Source: Tipula vernalis (Eukaryota; Arthropoda; Insecta; Diptera; Tipulidae). From it: 64,000 bases of DNA. A program made the translations under genes and the position numbers. The notes below the pieces were generated by a model that saw only the letters and a program-made list of their open reading frames with translations, was not told where the DNA came from and ran no database searches. This document shows positions 11,214-20,560 of the stretch, in pieces. The stretch spans positions 27,425,653 through 27,489,652 of the forward strand of contig OY282560.1 of assembly GCA_958295665.1 (NCBI GenBank), in the 5' to 3' direction. The stretch's first letter is position 1. Each line of letters starts with the position of its first letter.

Positions 11214-11600
11214 CTATCTTTTCAATACTTCCGCGATCTCATTCAAGCTTAAAATTTTCAACAAAACACCCAGCCCTTTAAAACTGTCCGCATATTTAGC
11301 TAAAAACGAATTTTTTTCATTTATACTCAAACTATCTAAGCGTTCAATTAATTTTAGATCTTTACATGCTTGTAATCCAAGAATTGGTATTGCATTAGAA
11401 TCTATTATTAGAAAGGTTTGAATTGACATTTCATTCCGAACAAAACAGACTAGTTCGCACTCACCCATTACTATCAGAGGCGTAGGCTTCTAACTTTACA
11501 AAACTTTTCGTTAGACCCACACTCTTAAGTTTTTTGAAATACAAATAAGGTAAAATATTGGCTTGTGCACCAGTATAGTATCAAGACTAGAGATTTACTG
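11214..11600 (-). pseudogene. Gypsy-type aspartic protease, active site disrupted
   Basis: The frame 11468-11214 contains the C-terminal half: a LIIDSNAIPILGLQACKDLK segment followed by FKGLGV. Upstream (11590-11470) the segment TGAQANILPYLYFKKLKSVG follows the catalytic site. At the catalytic Asp-Thr-Gly the minus strand reads GATACTATACTGGT: the five bases ATACT occur twice in tandem, splitting the motif between two frames. A stop at about 11472 adds a second break. This is a clear case of slippage-type inactivation in the active site. Confidence 0.75.
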
Positions 11601-12439
11601 TTAATTCTTTGATATTCTTTAAATAACACGCGGATGCAAAGTTATTACGCTTACCAAAATTTAAGCGTTCCTTTCCGTAAGCTGGACATTTTCCAAAATT
11701 ATGTGCCTGAGAGCAAAATTTACACTGAATCAATAGGTTTCTCGAAATTTCATTTCTATTCTGTTGATGATCATTTCTAAAAGTATTTACAAAAGTTATT
11801 ATATGAATTATTACGTAACTTCAGATTGATGTTATCCAAGGTTGCATCTTCAATGACATTCTCTCGATCTTGCTGATTAATTATGCTTACCGAGGATGTT
11901 GATGGTTGTTGCATCACTAAATTGAATTTAGGAAGTCTCTGTTGCTCGCCCCATTTCTATAGCTTTATCCACTGAAAGCTCTTCTGTTTCTAAGTAACGC
12001 TTTTGCAATTGTTTATCCGATATTCCAAAAACAAGTTGATCTCGTATCATCCGTTCACCTTCCTGTTGTATTGTCTTTCTGAATATAAAACTTTCATAAA
12101 TTTCGTTTTTTCTTGGCTGACAGAATTGTTGAAAGGCGCTTACAACCTTTTCGAATTTGCTTCTGTCTGCTTCTTCTAAATTGAAGGTATTGAAAACTTC
12201 GACCCCTTCTCGTCCTATGGCGTTAAGAAATATTGCCACTTAAACTTCTTCTTTTTTTTAGCTCCTTCGATTGCGATGAAAAAAATACCGAAATTCTGCT
12301 TCCAAACTCTCCAACTTTCTCACAAATTGCTACTCTCAAAACTCAATTTGTCTACTATTTTTATAAACTCCATCTTGTTATGCGATCTTTTCACGTAAAT
12401 TATTTGTTTTTTCGGCGGTCTTCCTCGCGGTGCTTTTAA
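11600..12439 (-). pseudogene. Gypsy-type Gag with zinc knuckle
   Basis: Starting near 12375 (MEFIKIVDKLSFE...SWRVWKQNF) the frame passes into 12239-11928, which reads AIFLNAIGREGVEVFNTFNL, then FCQPRKNEIYESFIFRKTIQ, then IRDQLVFGISDKQLQKRYLE and a KAIEMGRATE segment. This matches the capsid region of K02A2.6-type gypsy Gag. About 25-30 residues normally found between the FRKTIQQEGE and RDQLVFGI segments are absent, an in-frame deletion. Around 11745-11640 a knuckle CKFCSQAHNFGKC (CX2CX3HX4C) remains. Stops and a frameshift separate capsid from the knuckle. Confidence 0.82.
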
Positions 12440-12542
12440 TTGTTTTAATTCATTCCCCACTGGAGCAATTTTTTTTTTCGATTCCCATGCGATATCACTT
12501 CAAAATACACTTTAACATTCAACCAATTCACTCACATTTTTT

Positions 12543-12560
12543 GCATCATCGGCTGCGCCA
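12543..12560 (-). other. Primer binding site, tRNA-Ser-like
   Basis: On the minus strand TGGCGCAGCCGATGATGC lies 12 bases inside the 5' LTR repeat. It begins TGG, complementary to a tRNA CCA end, and resembles the 3' end of a serine tRNA as used by several fly gypsy-type elements. The tRNA identity is inference from memory of that usage. Confidence 0.7.
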
Positions 12561-12572
12561 TATTATATTCTT

Positions 12573-12775
12573 TTATTTATATTTCAATGATTACAATTAT
12601 AATTGATACTGATCAGTCATAAGGTCTTGCTTTATTCATGTTTCGCTTACAACTGCTGATCGTTATTTATTATCGACGTAACTTATTTTATAGACCCGTT
12701 AAGGCCACTAACATTTATACAATATGAATTTCCTATTGGTACCTATTTAATGCATTGCTTATTCATTATTTTACA
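12573..12775 (-). repeat. 5' LTR of the gypsy-type element
   Basis: 203 bp, the partner of 8715-8917; I count seven substitutions and no length difference. The outer edge at 12775 abuts GTTGAG-type repeat (12776-12812), which is the pre-insertion DNA. Confidence 0.9.
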
Positions 12776-13349
12776 AATTGAGTTGAATGTTGAGTTGAAA
12801 ATTGAGTTGTTTCTGGTCCGAAGTTTTAATCATTTCGTCAGGTTTAAGGCCATTATATTTTTCATAATGATCTCGTAATTTATCGTTCCATAAGCAAATT
12901 CAACGTTCTATTTCATATGTGTTCTCAATGTTAGGGTTTGTTGGTCCATAATATTGCACAAAATGGTTCGGGCGCATGATCACTATAACTTAAGCAGCTT
13001 TTCGTTAGGAAATATTTTCAAACTTAGGCGTCGAATTTCAGCTAAACTAGCACCTAAATTAGAAGTTGGTATATATGTATATGCAAAGGTTGATCGGGTT
13101 GTCTTTATAGGATTGTAGATAAAGTTGGAAAATGCATGGAATTGTGCCACATAAGCGATCATATACGCTTTCACGATTTGAAACAATTTTTTGCATTTGT
13201 TTCTGTTCCATTAGCGTTTGCGGAATTGATTTATTATAGGATAGAGGGCTTTTAGGGTGGAATAGAAAAACATATGGGGACCTTCTGGTAGTTCCTATAT
13301 AGAACAAAATTGCAACAACAACAAATAGTAATACATCGAGATCTGGCAT
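12776..13349 (-). pseudogene. Unassigned minus-strand coding fragments
   Basis: After about 40 bp of GTTGAG repeat, minus-strand frames look protein-coding. One frame (about 12977-12825) contains HFVQYYGPTNPNIENTYEIE, one stop, then CLWNDKLRDHYEKYNGLKPD. Two overlapping frames upstream are 13349-13059, with a hydrophobic start MPDLDVLLFVVVAILFYIGT that could be a signal anchor, and 13186-12983, containing TYIPTSNLGASLAEIRRLSL. They overlap, so a frameshift is likely between them. I do not recognise the family. It may be a decayed host gene or a piece of an unfamiliar transposon. Confidence 0.4.
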
Positions 13350-13968
13350 AAGCTAGATTTATTTGACTAAACCCAAAAATATGTTTGTTTGATTGTTTTG
13401 GACTAAAACCGAATTAATCAAATACTAAATCCATCAGTGTACTGAATTTGAACGTATGAATGTCATGTCTAAAGTAAATTAAACACAAATCACACGCCAA
13501 TCAAATTCGTGCCAAACGCATATCAAAAAGTGACGCGAATTACAAAACCCATTCCAACTTTGTATTATAAAACGCTTTTAATAAAATAAAATAAAAATTC
13601 AAGGTCAACAGCGTATAAAAATCCAGCTAAATTAAATTCTCTTTCATCAATATGCATACCTACATATATACTATATGTATACCTTTCGACCCATTTGTTA
13701 AACCATCAAATTTCTATGGAATTATGTAGAAATCCAAATTTTTACGCAAATAATATTTCATTATACGGTGTAAACGTAACCTAATCCCAATTGGATCCCC
13801 TAACAAAAAAACAAAAAATTAAATGGGCAAATTAGCTTTACGCGGTACGACGGTGAAAATGTATATAAAACGACCAAAATAATCAACGAATAAAATGCGG
13901 CGGGTATAAAATCTAAATTTAACCAAATTAATTAATTTTCATTTTTCTTTCTTTTGTTTTTCCTTCAG
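13350..13968 (+). other. AT-rich, intron-like stretch upstream of candidate exon
   Basis: No coding signal. The last 40 bases (13930-13968) are pyrimidine-rich and end in CCTTCAG, a good 3' splice acceptor for the exon at 13969. Confidence 0.5.
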
Positions 13969-14165
13969 GTGATACATCGGGTCAAAGTGAACCCTTACTT
14001 AGTTCATCATTAGATGATAATCCATTAACATCTATTACATCGGAATCAGATAGTTTAGAAAAAGATGAGATCCAATCAATTGTAAATGTTGCGGATGGAA
14101 ATGGTTTTGGCGCGAACAAAAATCACGATAATGATTGTGCCTCATCGCCGCTAATCAATTATGAG
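13969..14165 (+). CDS. Candidate internal host exon (protein unidentified)
   Basis: 197 bp bounded by a strong acceptor (a long T/C tract ending TTCCTTCAG) and a near-consensus donor (GAG then GTAAGA). After two bases completing a split codon, 65 codons run open to the donor. They begin DTSGQSEPLLSSSLDDNP, include TSESDSLEKDE, and end ASSPLINYE. The encoded segment is hydrophilic, acidic and Ser/Asn-rich, typical of a disordered loop or tail. The exon would start in codon position 2 and end in phase 0. Unlike everything around it, it does not resemble any transposon protein. No partner exon is evident in this window, so the gene would have very long introns filled with transposons. Which protein it is cannot be told. 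Confidence 0.6.
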
Positions 14166-15229
14166 GTAAGAACAAATTTATTAGACATTTTTACTTTCAG
14201 ATATCGAAATGAAAACCATCGATTTCACCACTGTCTAACGAATAATTGATTTTATTAAGACAAATGGTTATTTTATTGTAATTTTATACCGAACAGAAGA
14301 AATGAGTATCATAAAAAGCAGTGCACCCTCCTCCCCAAAATATATACAGAATACCATTAAGGCGCTTACTTTTTGGCGGCAGAGTATCATGACGGTGCGG
14401 GTACTCAGTATGAAGATGATTTTTTATTTATTTTTTCTGCTGCGCTCTTAAATTTAATTTCTTTTAATTAATTATTATAAAAAATAATTTGTCGGTGGAA
14501 ATATTTTAGTCCCGCCGTATCACACCCCCTATGTTTATACATAATAAATAAACATTTCTCTTCGGCAGCTTCTTCGCTCTTTACCTTAATTTTTAATGTG
14601 GTTTTGCAATAAAAAATAAATAAAAATTTACAAAATACAAAATATAAAATTTTCCAATTTGGTTGCTACAAAAAAAAGAAAATTTTTGATTTTCTTTTAT
14701 ATTCTCTTTTGTATCTCTATCTATCTACCTTTGAACAATTAATTAAAATAAATAAAAAACGCACAAAATTATGGTTTACGTTTGTTGTTGTCTTAAAAAA
14801 AAAACAACTGTGAAGTAGAAAATGGGGAGCTGGGGAGGGGTTCTCCGATTTTTCATTATTATTTTGATTTATTTATTTGTGATTTAATTAGGATGTTTTT
14901 GGGTAGTTTGTTTGCTGTTGTGTCTGGTTTTAATTTACCACCATTAATAAGCTTTTATCAAGAACAGGGCACAACAATAGCAAATCCTATTAAAAGTTAA
15001 AATTATATCGTGGTAGTCATTAAAAAGAACTTTATGCTAAATTCTTGCAGAGTTAGAGTAATATCCCCGTTTTCAAGGGAGACTTGGTGATTGATTGATT
15101 TGAATGCACAAGCTTATGAAGCAAGTAATCCCGTGTTAGCTATGTGGTTATTTATGATTTTTCCCCACTGAAGACACCAAGCACTATTATAACAAGGAAA
15201 GCACAAACACCCCCGACAACACATAAATG
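14166..15229. other. AT-rich, intron-like stretch
   Basis: Begins with the candidate donor GTAAGAACAAA. No coding signal, many A and T runs. It ends at the target duplication of the R1-type LINE. Consistent with intron sequence but not proof. Confidence 0.45.
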
Positions 15230-15240
15230 CACCCCTGGAT
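15230..15240. repeat. Target-site duplication, LINE 3' side
   Basis: CACCCCTGGAT lies directly before the poly-T tract and is repeated exactly at 20219-20229. This defines the insertion boundaries of the LINE. Confidence 0.8.
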
Positions 15241-15281
15241 TTTTTTTTTTTTTTTTTTTTTTTTAGAGGAGGTGAAACTTT

Positions 15282-18200
15282 TTATAAGCTGAGTGTGGGA
15301 TTCTTCACGAATGACATACCCACCAAAACACCTCCCCTCCCTCTCTCGGAGCTAGCCCGGTACTGTTTTCCACATTTCTTCAGTGCTAGTCCGTTCCTTC
15401 TAATCAATCTCAAGCGCTGCTGTCCAGTTCTCTCTTTTTCCGCTTCAACACGTTTTCTACATATCGGGCCACTATACTCCAATTCTCCGCACTGTGTAGC
15501 ATGATCCTCACAGCAGTCTCCGGTGACCATAGGCCAAGTTCCACTTCTAGACGGTTTCTCTCCTCTTCGAATACCGTACATGCAAAAAATGTATGCTCCG
15601 CATCATCCGTGTCCTGGCAGTGCGGACAGTCCGGTTCCGTTACAACCTTCACCTTATGTAGGTACGATCGGAAGTACCCGTGCCCGCTTAGGAATTGCGT
15701 TACATAATACCCGACCTCGCCATGTCCTCTTTCAACCCAAGGCTCCACTTCCGGGATTAGCTTCGCGGTCCATCTACCGCTGGTCTCCCGCTCCCATGAC
15801 TCCTGCCAGTGGTTCATCGTGTGGGCTCTTTCAGATTTGCCAGCCGCCTCTTTGCTTATTTCCTGCGGCCTTTCATAGATGGCCTTCCTCTCCTTGACCA
15901 GACGCTTAATTGGGAAGATTCCCACTATGACCAGTACGGCCGCCTCCGATACAGTACGGTAAGCTGAAGCCACCCGTAGCGCACCACGCCTCTGTACCTG
16001 TGCCAATCTCTTTCGGTACACCTCCTTGTCCAGAGCATCTGCCCATATTTCGGCCCCGTAAAGCAATACGGCCTGGGTTGCGGACATCATTAATTTTCGC
16101 CTGCTGGCCTTTGGCCCACCAACATTCGCCATCAGCCGCCCAAGTACCATCACTCCTTTTGCCGCTTTGTCTGCCGTCCTTCGGATTTGTGCGAAGAAAC
16201 TTAACTTTGAATCGATCGTCACCCCCAGATACTTTGTAGATGGTCTTGTCTCCACTACCTCACTGCCGATGAACATTGGGAGTTCCGCTTGTTCCTCTTT
16301 TTGGTGAGCATCACAATCTCTGTCTTCTGCAGAGCAAGTGTCAGCCCGTGTGATGCCATCCATGTGTTTACTGACCTCATCACCTGGTTCAGTTTAAGCT
16401 GAGCGAGCTTTGTGTCACGGGCAGCAATCAGCACCGCAACATCATCAGCATACCCCACCAGCTGAGTCTCATCTGGCATCTCCGCTCGCAGCAGGTCGTC
16501 ATAAAACGCGTTCCAGAGATCGGGTCCTAAGACTGATCCCTGAGCCGCACCCGCAGTGATCTCCGTGGTCCGCTCTCCCTCTTCTGTTTCGTACACCAGT
16601 GATCGATCATGCAGATAATCCCCTAGTATCCTTAACAAATAACTCGGTGCGTGGAACGAGTTCTCCAGTGCGTCCGGTATGTCCACCCAGCTCACAGAGT
16701 TAAATGCATTCCGGACATCAAGCGTCACCAGGAAGACAATCCGTCTGGAGTAGTGGTTGCGGCCTTCAGCTATCCTAACCGCCTCGATCACCTTTCGTAC
16801 AGTATCCGTTGTAGACCTGCCAAGCCTAAAACCAAACTGATTCGGCGAGAGGTCACCTGCAGCCTGAAGCGCAGCTGCTAGTCTCGGCTTGAGCAATCTT
16901 TCGAGCAGCTTGCCAGCTGTGTCTAACATACACAGTGGTCGATGGGATGTTGGATCGCGTGGGTCACCCTTTCCCTTCGGAATTAACACTAGTCTGGCTC
17001 TTTTCCAACGCGTGCTGAAAACACCTGACAGCAGGCATGAGTTATACATGCTTAACAGCATATGCGGCTCATGGCATAACACCATCCTAAGGATTTCACT
17101 AGGAATTCCGTCTAAGCCAGGGGCCTTTCCACTCTTGGCCGATAATACGGCTCTCTCCAGCTCATCCAATGTGAAACTAGGGACCTCCTCGATATGTTCG
17201 TAGTTATCCCTCGGTCTGGTGGGGTGACTTGGAAAAAGCGTTCTAACAATTCTTTCCATGGAGGAGCTATCCATGGTGCTAGGTGATTTTTGGGCTCCCA
17301 ACTTTTTCGTCACCAGCTTATAGCCTAGCCCCCACGGATCGCGGTTTAAATCGTCTCTTAGTTCTTTCCAGCAGCGAGCCTTACTGCTGTTAATCTCCCG
17401 TCTAAGCTGTTGTCGAGCCACCTTGTATTCGGATGATCTAAGGTTTGCTTCATTCCGCCTTCTTGTCCGCTGTGCCTTTCGCCTAAGCATCAGACATTTT
17501 CTCCGCAGGTCTGCGATGTCCGCAGTCCACCAATATACAGGTGGTCTGCCGTTACGTGCGTGTCTTTTAGGTATAGAGGCCTCACAGGCTGCTGTAATGC
17601 ACGCCATAGTTTCATCTACCTTTGCCTCAGTAGCAGACCTTCCACTCACACCTAGGGGGTTCAGTCCTTGCGCGCCTCTGGATATTTCTTCCTTAAACCG
17701 GTCCACATTCCATCGCTGAAGGTTCCACTTTGGTACTCTGTTTCGCAGTGCGCGTCGAAGTCTTCTGCCTACATCGTACTGTATATACTGGTGGTCACTG
17801 GCAGTGTAATCCTCCATAACATGCCATCTCTGAACAAAAGGCACCAGTCCCTCGGATGCTAAGGTAATATCCGGTATCGACTCGGAGTAGCCTGGTCGGC
17901 GGAACGTGGTGGTTGCACCAATATTTAGGACAAGGAGCCCGGTCCTGGCAGCCATCTCCAAAATTAATCTGCCCCTTGTGTCCTGGTACGGCATCCCCCA
18001 TTCAAGAGCCCTAGCATTGAAGTCTCCACCGATGAGGAGTTTTCCGCCCACATTCATTATTTCGTCTTCCAACCCCTCGAGCTTTCTCTGAAAGACGCCT
18101 ATAGCCTCGTTCGGGGTGAAGTAGCAGCTGAAGTAGTTCACACCGGCATTCCATATCCAAACAAATCCCTCCCCAGCTCCGTGGCTCTCAATGTGGACGC

Positions 18201-18381
18201 CCGTGTTGCGGGACCAGATAGCGGCGGTACACAGTAAGTCCGAGTACCAGGTGGACGTCTCCCTATTTTTATATTGCTCGCTGATCAGAGCAATATCCGC
18301 GTCTGCCTCAGTCATAAGCTGCTCCAAGAGTTGGTCGGCTAGCCTGCTGCGATGTAAATTTCCCTAAAGGACGCGGGTCAT
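15282..18381 (-). pseudogene. LINE ORF2: AP-like endonuclease, reverse transcriptase, C-terminal Zn motif
   Basis: The start is ATG at 18381-18379; the sixth codon is TAG (18366-18364), then the frame runs open to 16255 (690 aa from 18327). Endonuclease motifs are GGDFNARALEWGMPYQDTRG, a SIPDITLAS segment and TASDHQYIQYDV. RT motifs are LIPKGKGDPRDPTSHRPLCM, QFGFRLGRSTTD, LVTLDVRNAFNSVSW, GAAQGSVLGPDLWNAFYDDL and VGYADDVAVLI (catalytic YADD intact). A frameshift near 16300 moves the rest to 16363-15410 (317 aa), with STKYLGVTIDSKLSF and the zinc motif CPHCQDTDDAEHTFFAC. A further frame may extend the C-terminus to 15282. ORF2 nicks the target and primes reverse transcription. The clade call rests on the C-terminal CCHC and overall order. 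Confidence 0.92.
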
Positions 18382-18407
18382 AGCCGCCTTTTTGCAGCCT
18401 GAAGTGC

Positions 18408-19935
18408 CTAACGGTACACTTTACAGCTGCCCGAGCCTGACGTATGAGAAACGTCAGTAATTCCCTGCTCCATGCACAGAACGCAACAGCCCTGTGCAGT
18501 ACACTGCTTCCTTTTATGTCCCGGGCCCATGCACTTGTAGCACAGGTTCGCTCTATCCGGTCCCTGACAGCCCCTAGCTTGGTGTCCGAAATTATGGCAT
18601 TTGTAGCAGCGTGTAGTCACTACTCTTTGCCGGACTCTGCAGTTTACCCATCCAATTTTTATTTTGCCCATCTCTAGCAACCTCGCTGCCCACCTGCCCT
18701 CCATCTCAACAATGGCCACCTTTTGCCCTCGCGCGACCGGAAAGAGGGTGGTATTCACCGTACCCACTTTCGGAAAAGTCTGCTTCAACGCCTCTACAAC
18801 CTCGGTTTTTTCCGTGCAGCTATCTATATTCCGAATCTCTAAGGAGACCGTATTACTGAGGTTTACCACGTTACCTCCATCTCCCAAAGCTTCTCTCAGT
18901 ATTCCACAAAAACCACTTTTGTCCTTAGTGCTCGGGCCTAACTCCAGTAGTAAGTCACCGGATTTTGTTTGGCGGATTCCCCTAATTTCCGTCTCAGACT
19001 CGTCTGGTTTCACCTTACTTCGGATGTCCCTTAGAACGTCCGCGTAAGTTTTTCCATCCACTGGCTTAATAAGCAGCGCCTCCGGGCGGAACTTCAGTGG
19101 CCGATTCTTCCTTGCCCTCTCCCCCTCGTTAGCAGGATGATTGAATATGGGCGGTCTCTGCGCTAAATCACGGCTTTGCAGCTTGTTTTCTTTTACCTCA
19201 CGATTCTGTGCCCCTTTTGGACTTTTGCACCTGCCATTGTCCCGAAGCAGTACCACTTCGGGTCCTCTTGTCCTGCCCCTCGTTTAAATCGGCCGGACTT
19301 GAGGCGGGTCGCTTTTTTTTTTGCGTATTAGGGGTCCCGCGTAGATTGTCTTCTTGTGGTTTGTATATATCCGGTTGAGACGGGCCTGGCCTTGGGGCCG
19401 ATGCTTGGCCTTGTTCGCTCATCCCATACGAGATGGCGTCGATCGCTTCCTCCAGGATGTCCAGGCCGCGCTTGACATCCATGGAAATATTTTTCTGCTT
19501 CCCAGTTGCTAATTTCATCATTTTTAGCGTGTCTCTGCATTTACGCAACAATTCTCTTATTGGATGTTCCACAATGGCAGCTCTTGCCGGGACTATTGGG
19601 GTTTGTTTTGCCGACTCGAGTGACCCAGTCGCCTGTTCGGCATTATCTCCAGTGCCAGCAGTATTGCTGATAGCCCCTCCTTTTTCCGCCTCAATAGCGT
19701 TCCCCTTAGCCCGTGGTGTTTCCGCTGTATCATTCTTGTTTGATATCTGCGGCCTTGGTGTTACGGTCCTTACTGTCTGGATATCCATCGTTGACTGCGG
19801 TGGTGGAGTCCTCTGCAGGACGGCACTTCTCGCAAAAGTGATTTCCTTCTCCTTATATGTAGCTCCGTTTCTTTGTTTTTGTTGTAGTTTGTTTGTTTGT
19901 TCGATCTTATCCATTTTGATTCCCACGAGTAGCAC
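18408..19935 (-). pseudogene. LINE ORF1: Gag-like RNA-binding protein with CCHC knuckles
   Basis: The likely start is the ATG of MDKIEQTNKLQQKQ within 19935-19198. That frame is low-complexity and charged, with GPSQPDIYKPQED and KKKRPASSPADLNEGQDKRT. A one-step frame change around 19200-19256 continues into 19256-18408 (282 aa). There a PRE-like domain (TYADVLRDIRSKVKPDESET, then EIRNIDSCTEKTEVVEALKQ) precedes three Cys motifs: CYKCHNFGHQARGC, CYKCMGPGHKRKQC and CCVLC. It ends at a TAG after SCKVYR. The protein would coat LINE RNA. Reading on past this TAG gives ALQAAKRRL and a TGA overlapping the ORF2 ATG, so the TAG may be a secondary nonsense change. Confidence 0.88.
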
Positions 19936-20218
19936 GAGAAAAAACGGTCACCTATGACAGAGCTCTGCGTTATCATAGGAAGGCTATGGGTTGAAACCGA
20001 ATGTCGCCAAATTCGGAGTTCACATACTCGAGACTAAGCATCCCCTTAGCCATGCAGCCCTCGGCGTATGTCGTACCACCTTGACTTGGGTTGTGCTAAT
20101 TTTTGGTCCGCCCCGAGTATTTGATTTCCCCGGTACCTGCCATATCTGGCGGTCTTTCCCCTATCCGCCACCTGGGGAGGCGCCCGATGGAGGAACTAGC
20201 AAACCCCACACGGGTGTC
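19936..20218 (-). promoter_or_regulatory. LINE 5' UTR / internal promoter region
   Basis: About 280 bp between the element 5' end (GACACCCGTGTGGGGTTTGC on the minus strand) and ORF1. It is G+C-richer than the surroundings, as are the ORFs. Full-length LINEs of this type carry their promoter here; no specific motif was verified. Confidence 0.5.
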
Positions 20219-20229
20219 CACCCCTGGAT
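20219..20229. repeat. Target-site duplication, LINE 5' side
   Basis: CACCCCTGGAT, identical to 15230-15240, immediately beyond the LINE 5' end. Confidence 0.8.
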
Positions 20230-20560
20230 AGGATAATTAGTAGTGACAGAATTAGCCCGGTTACAGACACCTAGGTATAGCCGATAGTTAGTAGGTTTTA
20301 GTTAGTAATATTTATAATAAATTATTAGCACAAGACAACACAATTTCTAACTACTGCTTTCCAATGTTCCTTGAGGATTGTTCTGATTCATCAAAAACCT
20401 TAAAAATAAATCCACATTACTACTGTTAAATTGATAAGTTAGCTCAACTAAAATTAAATTAAATTGCCCATAAGCAAATCAACCTACTGAATATTCCTAT
20501 ACGACCTACAAAATTAAAGGCGATTATTCTAAACGAAAACGATCAAATGCTCACTGCATG
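20230..20560. other. AT-rich non-coding stretch
   Basis: No coding or repeat family recognised between the R1-type LINE and the next LINE fragment. Confidence 0.4.

Larger units (their letters stand above)
8715..12775 (-). mobile_element. Complete but inactive Ty3/gypsy-type LTR retrotransposon
   Basis: A 4,061-bp element on the minus strand, bounded by two 203-bp LTRs that I count as differing at 7 positions (about 3.4 percent). In element order it has the 5' LTR, primer binding site, gag with zinc knuckle, protease, reverse transcriptase, RNase H, integrase, polypurine tract and 3' LTR. The CX2CX3HX4C zinc knuckle (QCKFCSQAHNFGKCPAYGKE) and the ILGLQACKDL protease end resemble K02A2.6-type gypsy elements. 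Many frameshifts and stops break every domain. No target duplication could be matched at the flanks (left GAAG, right AATT). Confidence 0.9.
15241..20218 (-). mobile_element. Nearly full-length R1-clade LINE retrotransposon
   Basis: A 4,978-bp minus-strand element with a poly-A tail (plus-strand T-run at 15241-15264) and an exact 11-bp target duplication on both sides, so neither end is truncated. It has a 5' UTR of roughly 0.3 kb, ORF1 with zinc knuckles, ORF2 with endonuclease, RT and C-terminal zinc motif, and a short 3' UTR. Inactivation is by only a few lesions: a frameshift in ORF1, a stop near the end of ORF1, a stop at codon 6 of ORF2, and one or two frameshifts in ORF2. The flanks do not look like 28S rDNA, so this is not an R1 copy in the canonical rDNA site. 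Confidence 0.9.

Noticed and set aside
15523..15897. Plus-strand ORFs across 15295-20236 (124 aa, 174 aa, 127 aa and others)
   Set aside because: They are antisense to the LINE ORFs, whose minus-strand motifs (YADD, zinc knuckles) are unambiguous; G+C-rich antisense commonly stays open.
16255..18381. Bacterial retron or group II intron RT
   Set aside because: EEP endonuclease, CCHC ORF1 and poly-A tail with target duplication define a eukaryotic non-LTR element.
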